Notes: generated from the letters alone by a model not told the origin. Positions 7,901-16,056 are shown, numbered from the stretch's first letter. The stretch: DNA of 64,000 bases from Nitrospirillum pindoramense (GCF_007827955.1 NZ_VITR01000008.1:62001-126000), one strand, 5' to 3'. Program-made: numbers and translations.

Positions 7901-10473
7901 ACGCGGCCGCCATCACCGTGGTCGTCACCAACGTGGCCGGCAGCGTCACCAGCGACGCCGCCACCCTGACGGTGACGCCGCCGCCCGTTACCACCACGCC
8001 CGGCGCGGGCTCGGGCGCGGGCACCTTGCCGGCGTCTGGCAACGCCAACCTGGCGCTGGGCATGCCCATGATCGCCAGCGGCGCGGAAAACGACGGCTAT
8101 TCCGCCGCTAACGCCGGCGACGGCAACCTGGGGTCGCGCTTCTCCTCCAACTTTGACGACCAGGCCTGGATCGCGGTCGATCTGGGCTCGGTCCAGGCGG
8201 TGAACCGCGTGGTCCTGCGGTGGGAGAACGCCTACGGCGGCGCCTATCAGATCCAGGCGTCGGCCGATGGCGGCACCTGGAACACGGTTTACAACCAAGC
8301 CGACGGCAAGGGTGGGGATGAGGACATCAGCTTCCCCACCGTCCAGGCCCGGTATGTCCGCATGCAGGGTGTGCGGCGCGCCAGCCCGTACGGCTACTCG
8401 TTGTGGGAGTTCGAGGTCTACAACACCGCCACCACGCCCAAATTCACCGTGACCGCCACGGCGGGGGCCAATGGCGCGATCAACCCCGGCGGTACCGCCC
8501 AGGTGCTGCAGGGGGCCGACCCCACCTTCACCTTCGCGCCGGCTGACGGCTACGCCGTGACGGGTGTCACGGTGGACGGCCAGGACGTTGGACCCAAGAC
8601 CGTCTATACCTTCACCAACGTGCTGGCCAACCACACCCTGGCTGTGACCTTCGGGCCGCGCTCGGCGGCGGTGGACCTGGCGGCGGGCAAGCTGGCGACC
8701 TCCAGCAAGCTGGAAAGCCCGGCCTATCCTGCCGCCAACGCGGTGGATGGCGATCCGGCCACGCGCTGGTCGTCGGATTTCGTCGATCCGTCCTGGATCA
8801 TGGTCGACCTGGGCAGCGCCCAGACCTTCAACCGCGTGATCCTGACCTGGGAAAACGCCCACGGCGTGGCCTATCAAATCCAGGCGTCCAATGACGGCCA
8901 GACCTGGACCACCGCCTACAGCCAGACGGACGGCAAGGGCGGTGTCGAAGACTTGAGCTTCGCCCCCGTCACGGCCCGCTATGTCCGCCTTTACGGAACG
9001 CAGCGGTCATCGGCCTACGGCTATTCCCTGTTCAGCTTCCAGGTCTATAACAACCAAGTGGCCCAGCCGCCGGCCATCACCGGCCAGCCGCAGAACCAGA
9101 CCGTGGCTGCGGGGGGCAGCGCCGCCTTCACCGTGACCGTCAGCGGCACCGGTCCCTTCACCTACCAATGGACCAAGAACGGCGTCGCCATCGCCGGCGC
9201 GACCAGCGCCAGCTACAGCACCCCGGCCACGGTGGCCGGTGACGATGGGGCGCGGTTCGCGGTGGTGGTGACTGATGCCCAGGGGGCGACCGTGACCTCG
9301 GCCGCCGCCATCCTGACGGTCACCACCGGCGGCTTGCCCTACACCGTTTATCCCGGCTTCGTTGGTGTCGATTTGCAAAACAACACCAACGGCGCCTTCA
9401 CCGACGACCAGGTCTATGTCGCGGTGATCGGACGCAATCCGGCAACGGGCCAATTCGCTTGGCTGAAGCCGGACGGCACCCTGATGCCGGCCAGCATCAC
9501 CGACAACGACGCGGCGGGACACCTGACCGCCGGGGGGCAGAACTACAGCAACTACTTCTTCACCCTGGCGCAGGCCAAGACGCTGAAGCTGCCCAAGATG
9601 GACTCCGGCCGCGTGTTCGTGGCCTTGGGCGGGCCGCTGTACATCAAGATCCTGGCGGACGCGAACAACCAGGTGGGGTATGCGGGCCCCAATCCGCTCA
9701 ACGCCACCGACCCGAACATCAACGTCTATTACGATTGGTATGAGTTCACGTACAATGACGCCGGGTTGTGGATCAACACGACCCAGGTGGACCAGTTCGG
9801 CCTGCCGCTGCTGCTGGACGTGTACGGTGCCCACAACACCTTCCACAAGCAAACCGGCCTGAACCAGAGCCGCGCCTCGCTCTACAACGCCTACCTGGCG
9901 GAAACGCCGGCGGAGTTCCACACGGCCCCGCTGTCGCCCTACCGCATCATGGCGCCCTACAACAGCACCTTCGACACCGGCCAGGCCAACGCCGCCTATT
10001 TCGACAGCTACATCACCCAAATCTGGACCTATTACACCACCAACACCCTGACCATAGATCTGTGGGGCGGCAGCCGCCGCTTCGTGGGTCAAGTCCAGGG
10101 GGGCCAGATGGTCTTCACCGAGGCCAACCTGGGTAACGGCGCCTATGTCGGCGGCACCTTCGTCATCAACAAGCCGACGACGCAGGATGTGCTGCGGGGG
10201 GCCGGGGCCCTGGCCACGGGCAACGCCACCGAACTGGCGCTGGAAGCCCAGCTGTGCGCCGCCTTCAACCGCCACATCATGGACAGCGCGGGGGATTGGG
10301 CCACACCGGCGACCTGGTATCAGGCCAGCCCGGCCAACTGGTACGCCAAGTTCTGGCATGACCACAGCGTCGGCGGCCTGGCCTACGGCTTCGCCTACGA
10401 CGACGTGTCGGACCAAAGCTCCACCATCCAGACCGGCACGCCGGAACATGCGGTGTTCGGCATCGGCTGGTAA
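1948..10473 (+). CDS. Giant secreted multimodular glycanase: GH2-like + Ig/F5-8C array + GH64 beta-1,3-glucanase
   Basis: About 2841 residues. The start at 1948 is chosen over 1894 because GGAG lies 7 bases upstream; a Sec signal ends near VAFA. Approximate order: GH2 sugar-binding, Ig and TIM-barrel domains (47-661); a beta-rich region (661-898); Ig-like domains 1-3 (915-1171); F5/8C-1 (1176-1313); a DUF1566/Lcl-like segment (1313-1451); Ig4; a Gly-rich linker (1542-1586); F5/8C-2; B-repeat; F5/8C-3; Ig5; F5/8C-4; B-repeat; F5/8C-5; Ig6; GH64 (2465-2841). In GH64 the YEF glutamate (E2599) and the VDQFG aspartate (D2615) are 16 residues apart, matching the catalytic pair known for GH64 laminaripentaose-producing glucanases. 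In the GH2 module a nucleophile-like GSEYW (E562) remains, but the usual acid/base glutamate is not in place. It probably binds and cuts beta-1,3-glucan outside the cell, and is probably exported by the secretion operon downstream. Confidence 0.85.
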   Translation: MVMRALGAFLFLAKTLILASVIGGILGMSVAFADSGVLPPSNRVTINLGETPWRYLKDGDPANAMSPAYDDSPANTKEVWSSVGVPQSPSDNDTFLNMESGGGQGQLTGNITWYRKHFSLDASYATRKLFVEFEGAHMGAQVYINGHFIQGNSLVNPNATHVVGFVPFIVDITDYVKFDGTDNVLAVKVARGDAFFTNPNFAGAFRFGQADSGLFRPVWMYITDRVHIPRNTYSVLNTWGTYVSTVAASDASATIRVQTNVANEYGTDQTVTLNTQIVDASGNVVATAQDTKTVAASPLPATPARNAPDAAPPPAIFDQTLTVENPTLWYPNNSQWGKPYLYTVVHTVSVNGVVVDATTTPLGIRTISWDQNFPIINGHAHYLWGASGRYDYPALGSAVPEEQQWRDVALLANAGGSLYRPGHSAQGPEFLAAADAYGVMMIQPSGDGENGFATLCPGTTYVNGCTANTQDVELKKEVHRDMIVHDRNNPSVLAWEANNGVTDTTLAQSLKALSEVWDPVLTRAQSDRTPNPANGDILGCSGDGCDIGVKTANPNVPAWGSEYWDNGVGRDLYDYELPFAALYMKQWVKSVAIKSFGMAHWYLADTPGEIVTQVDGPGSPTGVASGHTPESIRGNGASMMDANRLPRLLYYIYQAAWTSFDTKPVVKLAYHWNRTGQVRVNAFSNCPSVRLLLNGLRQGGDMTPNPVTTDVSGDMTRNTTLLPTQAHWDVMWAAGTLTAQCLDSNARVVTDAAGNPVQDTQVTAGAPDHIRLTVTPELVRPNNVAFTVQANGTDAAFITAEVVDANGVRVPDVSPTLTFAVSGPGTYRGGADHYVTAGQGQSYHAPGDPNLTAEGGITRIAVRAQFTPGTVKVTATAPGLGAGTASFQIMPITGPTLGSNGSLSVPAAPSSALAIVTQPQDQTVTVSQSATFTVLTAGSTPLTYQWQRGGVAIPGATGYSYTTPVTALTDNGALYSVVVSNASGTSVTSKSALLSVVPPTVPAIVAQPQPQTVIAGQNAAFSVTATGSPVLRYQWYRNGTAISGATASVYNTPVLTLADNGASFTVVVTNTAGTVTSAAAVLTVGAANPPSIVTAPASQAVSVNQTVVLSVLASGTAPLHYQWMHDAVAVGSDAANYVIPSAQTADAGSYTVTVTNVAGSVTSNPAILSVSGSNGTNLAAGKASFESSEQNAGLTSKYAFDGDITTRWSSAPQIDPSWVGVDLGSIRTFDEVVLNWENAHAAAYQIQVSNDEGDTKNWTTVYPTDGVSMAVGKGGTETLQFPSTSARYVRMFGTKRATDYGYSLFEFQVYDVPQCGAAAERYTPQPAKSGTYISPIPGIPNGPFVPTVVDNASGLTWQQYVTTYSQQGAQFTRPVAEQYCASVGMRLPTQDEVLTIAGSNYAACAFPNPWSTWTETNVPGEADRAYFVSSAGQSSSQIIDNSPGWALCVAGAPLAAPVITASPSNQTAPLGGTATFTVTVTGAGPFSYQWLENGVGVGITTVPSFTTAPLKASDDGASFSVIVTNGGGSATSTAAVLTLGPATGGGAGTGGDGNTGGNTGGGNGGDGNGGGGAPTNPLTPPTKSPASDLAAGKTAVATSDQGDGYPASSAVDGDLNSRWSSGPTDAESITVNLGSVMTVDRVVLRWEAAYGSAYLIQTSTDNQNWKTVYTQNNGKGGNEDLRFTATQAQYVRMQGVKRASGFGYSLFEVEVYNTANTPQYTITATAGANGAVVPGGSVPVYAGANQTFAFQPAAGYAATGIVADGQSIGQVGSYTFINVQAPHTVAATFSVASAGVDLALHQNATSSEIEGDGYPASNAVDGDPGTRWSSKAGPTAWLQVDLGAAKAFNRIVLTWENAYAVGYQLQVSTDNKNWTTVYTQAAGQGAIEDISFPEVTAQYVRLNATQRSGPYGYSLWSFQVFDMPTPPTLTAQPASVTATAGQTAQFTVAATGTAPFTYQWYENGKLLAVTDTPAFTTAALAMADNAAAITVVVTNVAGSVTSDAATLTVTPPPVTTTPGAGSGAGTLPASGNANLALGMPMIASGAENDGYSAANAGDGNLGSRFSSNFDDQAWIAVDLGSVQAVNRVVLRWENAYGGAYQIQASADGGTWNTVYNQADGKGGDEDISFPTVQARYVRMQGVRRASPYGYSLWEFEVYNTATTPKFTVTATAGANGAINPGGTAQVLQGADPTFTFAPADGYAVTGVTVDGQDVGPKTVYTFTNVLANHTLAVTFGPRSAAVDLAAGKLATSSKLESPAYPAANAVDGDPATRWSSDFVDPSWIMVDLGSAQTFNRVILTWENAHGVAYQIQASNDGQTWTTAYSQTDGKGGVEDLSFAPVTARYVRLYGTQRSSAYGYSLFSFQVYNNQVAQPPAITGQPQNQTVAAGGSAAFTVTVSGTGPFTYQWTKNGVAIAGATSASYSTPATVAGDDGARFAVVVTDAQGATVTSAAAILTVTTGGLPYTVYPGFVGVDLQNNTNGAFTDDQVYVAVIGRNPATGQFAWLKPDGTLMPASITDNDAAGHLTAGGQNYSNYFFTLAQAKTLKLPKMDSGRVFVALGGPLYIKILADANNQVGYAGPNPLNATDPNINVYYDWYEFTYNDAGLWINTTQVDQFGLPLLLDVYGAHNTFHKQTGLNQSRASLYNAYLAETPAEFHTAPLSPYRIMAPYNSTFDTGQANAAYFDSYITQIWTYYTTNTLTIDLWGGSRRFVGQVQGGQMVFTEANLGNGAYVGGTFVINKPTTQDVLRGAGALATGNATELALEAQLCAAFNRHIMDSAGDWATPATWYQASPANWYAKFWHDHSVGGLAYGFAYDDVSDQSSTIQTGTPEHAVFGIGW

Positions 10474-10512
10474 GGGGCGGCCCTTAATAAAAGCAGTGAA
10501 ACGGTGATATCC

Positions 10513-10535
10513 GGGGGATGGCGGCGCCATCCCCC
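10513..10535 (+). promoter_or_regulatory. Near-perfect hairpin between the glycanase gene and gspG
   Basis: Arms GGGGGATGGCG and CGCCATCCCCC (11 bases each) flank a single G. The hairpin lies in the 89-base gap between the glycanase stop and the gspG start. No T-run follows, so it may be an mRNA processing or stability element, or a partial terminator that lowers secretion-gene expression relative to the substrate. It also argues against translation starting at the ATG at 10518, which lies inside the stem. Confidence 0.5.
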
Positions 10536-10562
10536 AAAGCCTTTGCAAGTGGGGAAAGCGAA

Positions 10563-11018
10563 ATGACCGGGATGATGGGACGGATGGCGCGGCGATACCG
10601 GGCCGATACCGCGCGGTCGCGGGGGTTCACCCTGCTGGAATTGTTGGTCGTGGTGCTGATCATCGGCCTGCTGGCCTCTTATGTGGGGCCCAAGTATTTC
10701 GCGCAGGTCGCCAAGTCGGAGGTGACGACGGCCAAGGCCCAGATCGAGGCCTACGCCAAGGCCGTCGATAATTTCCGCCTGGACATGGGCCGTTTCCCCA
10801 CGACGGAGGAAGGCCTGGCCGTGCTGATGACCCGGCCTGCCGCCGATGGCGACAAGTGGAACGGGCCTTACCTGCGCAAGGCCATCATCCCCGATCCCTG
10901 GGGGCACGCCTACCTGTATCGCGCGCCGGGCGACAAGGGGGAGTTCGCCATCCAGTCATACGGCCGCGACGGCCAGCCGGGCGGCACCGGCCCCGACGCC
11001 GACCTCAGCAACGAGTGA
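10563..11018 (+). CDS. gspG: Type II secretion major pseudopilin GspG
   Basis: About 151 residues. The start at 10563 has GGGGAAAG just upstream; the ATG at 10518 sits inside a hairpin. The prepilin cleavage site RG|FTLLELLVVVLII has the conserved Glu5. The body follows GspG: an AKAQIEAYAKAVDNFRLD helix, GRFPTTEEGL, and a C-terminal YGRDGQPGGTGPDAD segment that in GspG binds calcium. It forms the pseudopilus in the inner membrane and periplasm after processing by the prepilin peptidase (615-1373). It is the first gene of the secretion operon. Confidence 0.93.
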   Translation: MTGMMGRMARRYRADTARSRGFTLLELLVVVLIIGLLASYVGPKYFAQVAKSEVTTAKAQIEAYAKAVDNFRLDMGRFPTTEEGLAVLMTRPAADGDKWNGPYLRKAIIPDPWGHAYLYRAPGDKGEFAIQSYGRDGQPGGTGPDADLSNE

Positions 11019-11039
11019 CGGAAGGGGGAGGCGGTATAG

Positions 11040-12227
11040 ATGCGCTATGAGGTACGGGCGCTGTCGCCCGACCATCTCGTGTCCCAAGTCACCCTGGATG
11101 CCCAGGATGAGGCGGACGCGCGCCGCCAGGTGGCGCTGCGCGGGCTGTTCCCGGCGGAGGTGAGGCCGGCCGCCAGCCTGCGCGGGCGGGGCGCCACGTC
11201 CCGGCATTGGTCGCTGGTGCTGTTCAGCCAGGAACTTCTGGCCCTGCTGACCGCCGGCCTGTCCATCGTGGAGGGGCTGGAGGCGCTGCTGGAGAAGGAG
11301 GCCAACGAGGGCGTGCGCGGCATTCTGCAGCGCCTGCTGGCCGGCCTGCGCGATGGCAAGCGCTTTTCCGCGGCGCTGGCGGAGCAGCCCTATCACTTCC
11401 CACCGCTGTACATCGGCATCGTCAAGGCGGCGGAGGGAACCAGCGACCTGCCGCGGTCGCTGGGGCGCTATCTGGACTATCGCCTACGGGTGGACGGGGT
11501 GCGCGGCAAGGTGGTCAGCGCCGCGATCTATCCCTGCATCCTGGCCCTGGTGGGCGGGGCCGTCTCCTTCTTCCTGGTGGGGTACGTCGTCCCCAGCTTC
11601 GCCCAGATTTACCAGGGCACGGGCCGTTCCCTGCCGTTCATGTCGCGGGTGCTGATGGACTGGGGGCGCTTCGCCCACGGCCACGCGCTGCCCTTGGCGG
11701 TGGGCGCGGTCGCCATCCTGGCGGCATTGGTGGCCGCCGTGCGGGGAACGGTGCGGCGGGGCGGGGTGGGCCGGCTTCTGTCGTTAATTCCGGGCATGCG
11801 CGGCCGGGTGCACATCTATGAGCTGTCACGTCTGTACCTGACCTTGGGGATGCTGCTGGAGGGGGGCATCACCGTCGTGGCCGCGATGGATGCCATCCTG
11901 GGCATGATGTCGCCGGAAATGGCGGCCCGTCTGCGCCGGGCCAGCGAGGCTGTGCAGGCGGGCACCCCCCTGTCCGATGCCTTCGACGGCAATGGCCTCA
12001 CCACCCCCATCTCGCTGCGCATGCTGCGCGTCGGCGAACGGTCGGGCGAGCTGGGGGCCATGCTGACCCGGTCGGCGGAATTCTACGATGGCGAAATCGG
12101 GCGCTGGATCGACCGCTTCACCCGAGTTTTCGAACCGCTGCTGATGGCCGGCATCGGCATCATCGTCGGCGCCATCGTCGTCCTGCTCTACATGCCCATC
12201 TTCGATCTGGCGGACAGTCTGCAATGA
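11040..12227 (+). CDS. gspF: Type II secretion inner-membrane platform protein GspF
   Basis: A 395-residue protein with the two T2SSF domains and hydrophobic segments near residues 160-185, 215-235 and 365-390, as in GspF/PilC. It has the family's usual length of about 400. It is the polytopic platform that couples the ATPase to pseudopilus assembly. Its stop overlaps the gspE start (ATGA at 12224-12227), implying translational coupling. Confidence 0.93.
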   Translation: MRYEVRALSPDHLVSQVTLDAQDEADARRQVALRGLFPAEVRPAASLRGRGATSRHWSLVLFSQELLALLTAGLSIVEGLEALLEKEANEGVRGILQRLLAGLRDGKRFSAALAEQPYHFPPLYIGIVKAAEGTSDLPRSLGRYLDYRLRVDGVRGKVVSAAIYPCILALVGGAVSFFLVGYVVPSFAQIYQGTGRSLPFMSRVLMDWGRFAHGHALPLAVGAVAILAALVAAVRGTVRRGGVGRLLSLIPGMRGRVHIYELSRLYLTLGMLLEGGITVVAAMDAILGMMSPEMAARLRRASEAVQAGTPLSDAFDGNGLTTPISLRMLRVGERSGELGAMLTRSAEFYDGEIGRWIDRFTRVFEPLLMAGIGIIVGAIVVLLYMPIFDLADSLQ

Positions 12228-13933
12228 TCCATCCCGAGGCCATTTCCGATACCCTGACGGAGGACGCGGCGTTGCTGCGCCGGGCGCGTGCCGCCGCCCG
12301 TGGCGGCCGGGGCATCCTGGGCGAGTTCGACGCCCTGGCGGGTGGCGACCCGCGCCAGCGCCTGGCCCGGCTGGGCCGCCTGTTGTCCTTGCCCGTGCTG
12401 GGGACCGCGGACATGCTGGCCATGGGCGACGCCCTGGACCTGCTGCCGTTGTCGCGCGCCATGCAGCGGCACACAGCCCTCTTGCGGCCCCCAGCGGAGG
12501 CGGGCGGCCCACCGTTGCTGGGGGTGGTTTCCGACCCCTTCGATGCCGATCTGCTGACCTGGCTGGAAACCTTGACGGCCGGGCAGGGCGGCCTGGGCGT
12601 GGCCCTGGCGTTACGGTCCGATGTCCAGGCCTACCTGTCCAAATTGGAGGAAACCGCCCGGGCCATGGACAACGTGGTCCAGGCGGACGACACGAACCGG
12701 CGCGACGGGCGCACCGCCGCCACCCTGTCCTTCGCGTCCGTCAGCGAGGCCGCCAGCCCGGCGGTGAAACTGGTCAATTCCACCCTTTACGACGCGTTGA
12801 AGGCTGGTGCCTCTGACATCCACCTGGAAAGCACGGCGGGCGGCCTGGCCATCAAGTACCGCATCGACGGCGTGCTGGACCGTGGCACCTCGGTCAGCGG
12901 CACGGAAACGGCGGAGCAGGTGATCAGCCGCCTGAAGGTGCTGGCGGAACTGGACATCGCCGAACGGCGCATACCGCAGGACGGCAGTTTCCGGGTGGAG
13001 GCGGCGGGGCGCGAGATCGACCTGCGCGTTTCCATCATGCCCAGCATCCATGGCGAGGACGCCGTCATCCGCATCCTGGACAAGCGCGCCATGATGGCGG
13101 CCTACGGCGCGCTCAGCCTGGAAACCCTGGGCTTCGACGCCGCGTCGCTGGCGACCCTGCGCGGCCTGGCGGAAGAGCCCCACGGCATGCTGCTGGTCAC
13201 CGGGCCCACCGGTTCGGGCAAGACCACCACGCTGTACGCGGCCCTGACCGAGATCCACAACGGCCGGGACAAGATCATCACCATCGAGGACCCGGTTGAA
13301 TATCAACTGCCCGGGATCCTTCAGATTCCGGTGAACGAGCGCAAGGGACTGACCTTCGCCAAAGGGCTGCGCAGCATCCTGCGGCATGACCCGGACAAGA
13401 TCATGGTGGGCGAGATCCGCGACCGTGAAACGGCGGAAATCGCTGTGCAGTCGGCCCTGACCGGCCATCTGGTGCTGACCACGGTGCACGCCAACAACGT
13501 CTTCGACGTGTTCGGGCGTTTCACCCACATGGGCATCGACCCCTATGCCTTCGTTTCGGCCCTGAACGGCATCTGGGCCCAGCGTCTGATCCGGGTGAAC
13601 TGCCCGCATTGCGCCACGGATTACCTGGCGGATGAGGCGGAGTTGCTGCGCCTGGGCCTGCCGCTTGAGGGGATCGCCGGCCACACTTTCCGCCGGGGCG
13701 CCGGTTGCGGCGATTGCCGGGGGACCGGATACAAGGGCCGCCGTGCCATCGCCGAAATCCTGACCCTGACGGATGAGTTGCGCGAGATGGTGGTCGAGAA
13801 AAGTCCCATCCGTCAGATCAAGGAGGCGGCGCACCGCAACGGCACGCGCAGCCTGCGCGAGGCGGCGCTGGTCCTGGCGCGCGCGGGTGAGACCACCCTG
13901 GCGGAGGTCAAACGGGTGACCCAGCATGCCTAG
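12224..13933 (+). CDS. gspE: Type II secretion assembly ATPase GspE
   Basis: 569 residues. The Walker A motif GPTGSGKTT is at about 327-335. It is followed by an Asp box (ITIEDPVEYQ), a Walker B region (IMVGEIRDRETAE) and a His box (LTTVHANN). A four-cysteine zinc site (CPHC and CGDC, about 463-505) is typical of GspE/PilB. The N-terminal domain is divergent. It is the cytoplasmic motor for pseudopilus assembly. The gene overlaps its neighbours on both sides (gspF by 4 bases, the PilM-like gene by 8 bases). Confidence 0.94.
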   Translation: MIHPEAISDTLTEDAALLRRARAAARGGRGILGEFDALAGGDPRQRLARLGRLLSLPVLGTADMLAMGDALDLLPLSRAMQRHTALLRPPAEAGGPPLLGVVSDPFDADLLTWLETLTAGQGGLGVALALRSDVQAYLSKLEETARAMDNVVQADDTNRRDGRTAATLSFASVSEAASPAVKLVNSTLYDALKAGASDIHLESTAGGLAIKYRIDGVLDRGTSVSGTETAEQVISRLKVLAELDIAERRIPQDGSFRVEAAGREIDLRVSIMPSIHGEDAVIRILDKRAMMAAYGALSLETLGFDAASLATLRGLAEEPHGMLLVTGPTGSGKTTTLYAALTEIHNGRDKIITIEDPVEYQLPGILQIPVNERKGLTFAKGLRSILRHDPDKIMVGEIRDRETAEIAVQSALTGHLVLTTVHANNVFDVFGRFTHMGIDPYAFVSALNGIWAQRLIRVNCPHCATDYLADEAELLRLGLPLEGIAGHTFRRGAGCGDCRGTGYKGRRAIAEILTLTDELREMVVEKSPIRQIKEAAHRNGTRSLREAALVLARAGETTLAEVKRVTQHA

Positions 13934-14855
13934 TTCCATCCGCCGGCCTTCCCATCGGCTGTACGGCCCCGTGTCCACCCTGCTGGGCGGGCGGCTGCAT
14001 CTACACCTGTCGCGCGAGGGTGTGCGGTTGGACCACCGGCCCGGTGCCTGGGCGGCGGATCGGTGCCTGGCGGATCTGCCGCTGGTAGCCACTGCCCCAG
14101 AGGCTGATTGGACCGCCGCACTGGGGTCCGCCGCGCTGGGGGCCGCCCTGGCGGGTAAGCGTCATTCCGGCCTGCCCCTGCTGGTCACCCTGGGCGACGA
14201 CCAGGTACGTCTGTTCATGGTGCCGCCGCCCCGCAACGCCCAGGGCATGCGCGATATCCGCGCCGCCGCCGCCATGCGCTTTCAAATGCTTTACGGTGAC
14301 GATCCTGGCGCCTGGCGCCTGGCCTGCGGCGGCGCGGTGGACCGCCCCTTCCTGGCGTGCGCCATGCCGGCGGCGTTGTATGACACGCTGGAGGTCTTCG
14401 CCGGCAGCCACGGCTTGCGCCTGGCCAGTGTGGCGCCGCGTTTCGCATTGGCCTGGAACGCGGTGCGCCGCCGGCTGGACGGTGCCTGGCTGGGCGTGGT
14501 CCAGGGGCGGGGAGCCCATAACGGCGGGATCATCACCCTGGGCTGTGTCGATGGCCATCCCCCCGACCTCGCGGCCGTGCATCGCCTGGCCCTGCCGGCC
14601 GGCCCGGTCGATGCCGCATGGCTGCGCGGCCAAGTGCTGACGGTGGCGTTGCGCCATGGCTTGGCCGACCCCGGCGCCGTGGCGCTGTACGATGACGGTG
14701 CCCGGCGGGGACCTTCGTTGTCCGCCGTGATCGCCGCCGACGGGCCCGGCCCTGGGAATGGCGGTCCCCTGATCCGCTGGATTGAGCCGGGGGGATGGCC
14801 AGCCGCCGGGCGCGTCCTGTCCCATCTGTTCGGGACGGGGGCCCTGGCGGGATGA
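13926..14855 (+). CDS. PilM / GspL cytoplasmic-domain-like assembly protein
   Basis: 309 residues without a clear signal peptide or membrane segment. Sequence similarity by eye is weak. The case rests on position (between the ATPase and a PilN-like protein), size, and an actin-like fold pattern of alternating strands and Ala-rich helices such as MRDIRAAAAMRF. In type IV pilus systems PilM sits under PilN and PilO in the inner membrane; in T2SS the GspL cytoplasmic domain plays the same role. Here the PilM and PilN parts are separate genes, as in type IV pili. It overlaps the next gene by ATGA at 14852. Confidence 0.6.
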   Translation: MPSSIRRPSHRLYGPVSTLLGGRLHLHLSREGVRLDHRPGAWAADRCLADLPLVATAPEADWTAALGSAALGAALAGKRHSGLPLLVTLGDDQVRLFMVPPPRNAQGMRDIRAAAAMRFQMLYGDDPGAWRLACGGAVDRPFLACAMPAALYDTLEVFAGSHGLRLASVAPRFALAWNAVRRRLDGAWLGVVQGRGAHNGGIITLGCVDGHPPDLAAVHRLALPAGPVDAAWLRGQVLTVALRHGLADPGAVALYDDGARRGPSLSAVIAADGPGPGNGGPLIRWIEPGGWPAAGRVLSHLFGTGALAG

Positions 14856-15424
14856 GACGGCAGACCCTTGATTTCACCCCGCCGTCCTATGCCCGGCTGA
14901 TGGCGCTGACCCCGTTGGCCTACAAGGCGCTGGCCATGGCGGGCCTGGTCCTGGGCCTGGTGGCGGCCGTCGTCGCGCGGGGGCGGCTGGAACGCCTGGC
15001 CGATCTGGATGAGGCCGTGGCGGGGGCGGAGCACGCGCTGGCGGCGCGTCGTGCGCCGCGCGCGCCGGTGGAGGAGATGCCGGTACCCGAGGCGCAGGCC
15101 GCCGCCGTCAACGCCGCCATCCGTCAATTGAACCTGCCCTGGCGGGATCTGCTGGACGCGGTGGAGGCGGGGACGCCCCCATCCTTGTCCCTGCTGGCGC
15201 TGGAGCCGGATGCCAAGCGCGGCACCCTGCGCATCGAAGGGGCGGGGGCGGATGACGCGGCCATGCTGGCCTACGTCACCCAATTGAAGAAACAGCCTTT
15301 CCTGGCCGGCGCCTATCTCGTGAAGCACAGCACCGACCAGACGGCCGAGAGCCGGCAACCCCTGCATTTCCAGATCGAGGCCGGCTGGCCGCAGGCGGAG
15401 ATGCCGAAAGGGGGCACGCCATGA
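14852..15424 (+). CDS. PilN / GspL-periplasmic-like inner-membrane protein
   Basis: About 190 residues. The start at 14852 overlaps the previous stop (ATGA); a start at 14795 would overlap the upstream gene by 61 bases. A short cytoplasmic N-terminus is followed by one membrane helix (about 27-45), a coiled-coil stretch and a small ferredoxin-like periplasmic domain (PSLSLLALEPD...GTLRIEGAG). This layout is that of PilN or the C-terminal half of GspL. It is predicted to pair with the PilO-like protein encoded next. Confidence 0.65.
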   Translation: MRRQTLDFTPPSYARLMALTPLAYKALAMAGLVLGLVAAVVARGRLERLADLDEAVAGAEHALAARRAPRAPVEEMPVPEAQAAAVNAAIRQLNLPWRDLLDAVEAGTPPSLSLLALEPDAKRGTLRIEGAGADDAAMLAYVTQLKKQPFLAGAYLVKHSTDQTAESRQPLHFQIEAGWPQAEMPKGGTP

Positions 15425-16056
15425 GGGCGCCAATCCTGTCGCCGGCCACCCTGCTGCTGCACGGACGTTTAGCGCTGGGCCGTGCCGGCTGGTCCACGAT
15501 CATCGCCTGGGCGCTGTTACTGGGCGGGACCTGCGCGTGTGTGGGCGGCCTGCCGTATCTGCGGGTCATGGTGGCGCAGCGCCAGGCCGACCTGGACCTG
15601 GCGGCGACGCGGGTCGCCCGGGCCGCGCATGCCCCGGCACCGCCCGCTCCACCGCCGCCCCTGGCGCAGCGCAATCTTCAGGCGTTCTATGACGCGCTGG
15701 GCGATGTGCGCTATGCGGAGCAGGACCTCGCAGTCCTGTTCGATGAGGCCGCGCGCCAGGGCCTGACCCTCGTGCAGGGCGACTACAAGCTGGCCTATGA
15801 CAAGGCCGGGCTGTTCTACACCTATGTCCTGCAGCTGCCCGTCACCGGCCGCTATGCCGCCATTCGTGATTTCAGCCGCCAGATGCTGGTGTCCGTGCCC
15901 TACCTGGCGCTGGATGAAATCAGCATCAAGCGTCAGGCGGTGGGCGATGCGTCGGTGGAGGCGCGGTTGCGCCTCACCCTCTACCTGGATGGGCCGGCGG
16001 ATTACCTGGCCGCCCCATCGGGGGTGGCCTCCCCGGACAAGGGGCACGCGCCATGA
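15421..16056 (+). CDS. PilO / GspM-like inner-membrane protein
   Basis: 211 residues with one N-terminal membrane helix (about 22-45), a short coiled coil and a periplasmic ferredoxin-like domain (YVLQLPVTGRYAAIRDF then LVSVPYLALDEISI). That is the PilO/GspM pattern. It probably forms an inner-membrane alignment complex with the PilN-like partner. It overlaps both neighbours by ATGA, as part of a translationally coupled chain. Confidence 0.65.
   Translation: MRAPILSPATLLLHGRLALGRAGWSTIIAWALLLGGTCACVGGLPYLRVMVAQRQADLDLAATRVARAAHAPAPPAPPPPLAQRNLQAFYDALGDVRYAEQDLAVLFDEAARQGLTLVQGDYKLAYDKAGLFYTYVLQLPVTGRYAAIRDFSRQMLVSVPYLALDEISIKRQAVGDASVEARLRLTLYLDGPADYLAAPSGVASPDKGHAP

Noticed and set aside
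2314-8877. A 2187-codon open frame on the minus strand
   Set aside because: It is antisense to the glycanase gene. Its translation is His/Gly/Arg-rich with no domain, and its openness follows from strong G/C bias at the third codon position of the real gene.
4690-9330. Repetitive DNA that might suggest a tandem repeat or CRISPR-like array
   Set aside because: The repetition is at protein level (Ig-like and F5/8C domains, units of about 250-400 bases in frame), without short identical repeats and unique spacers.
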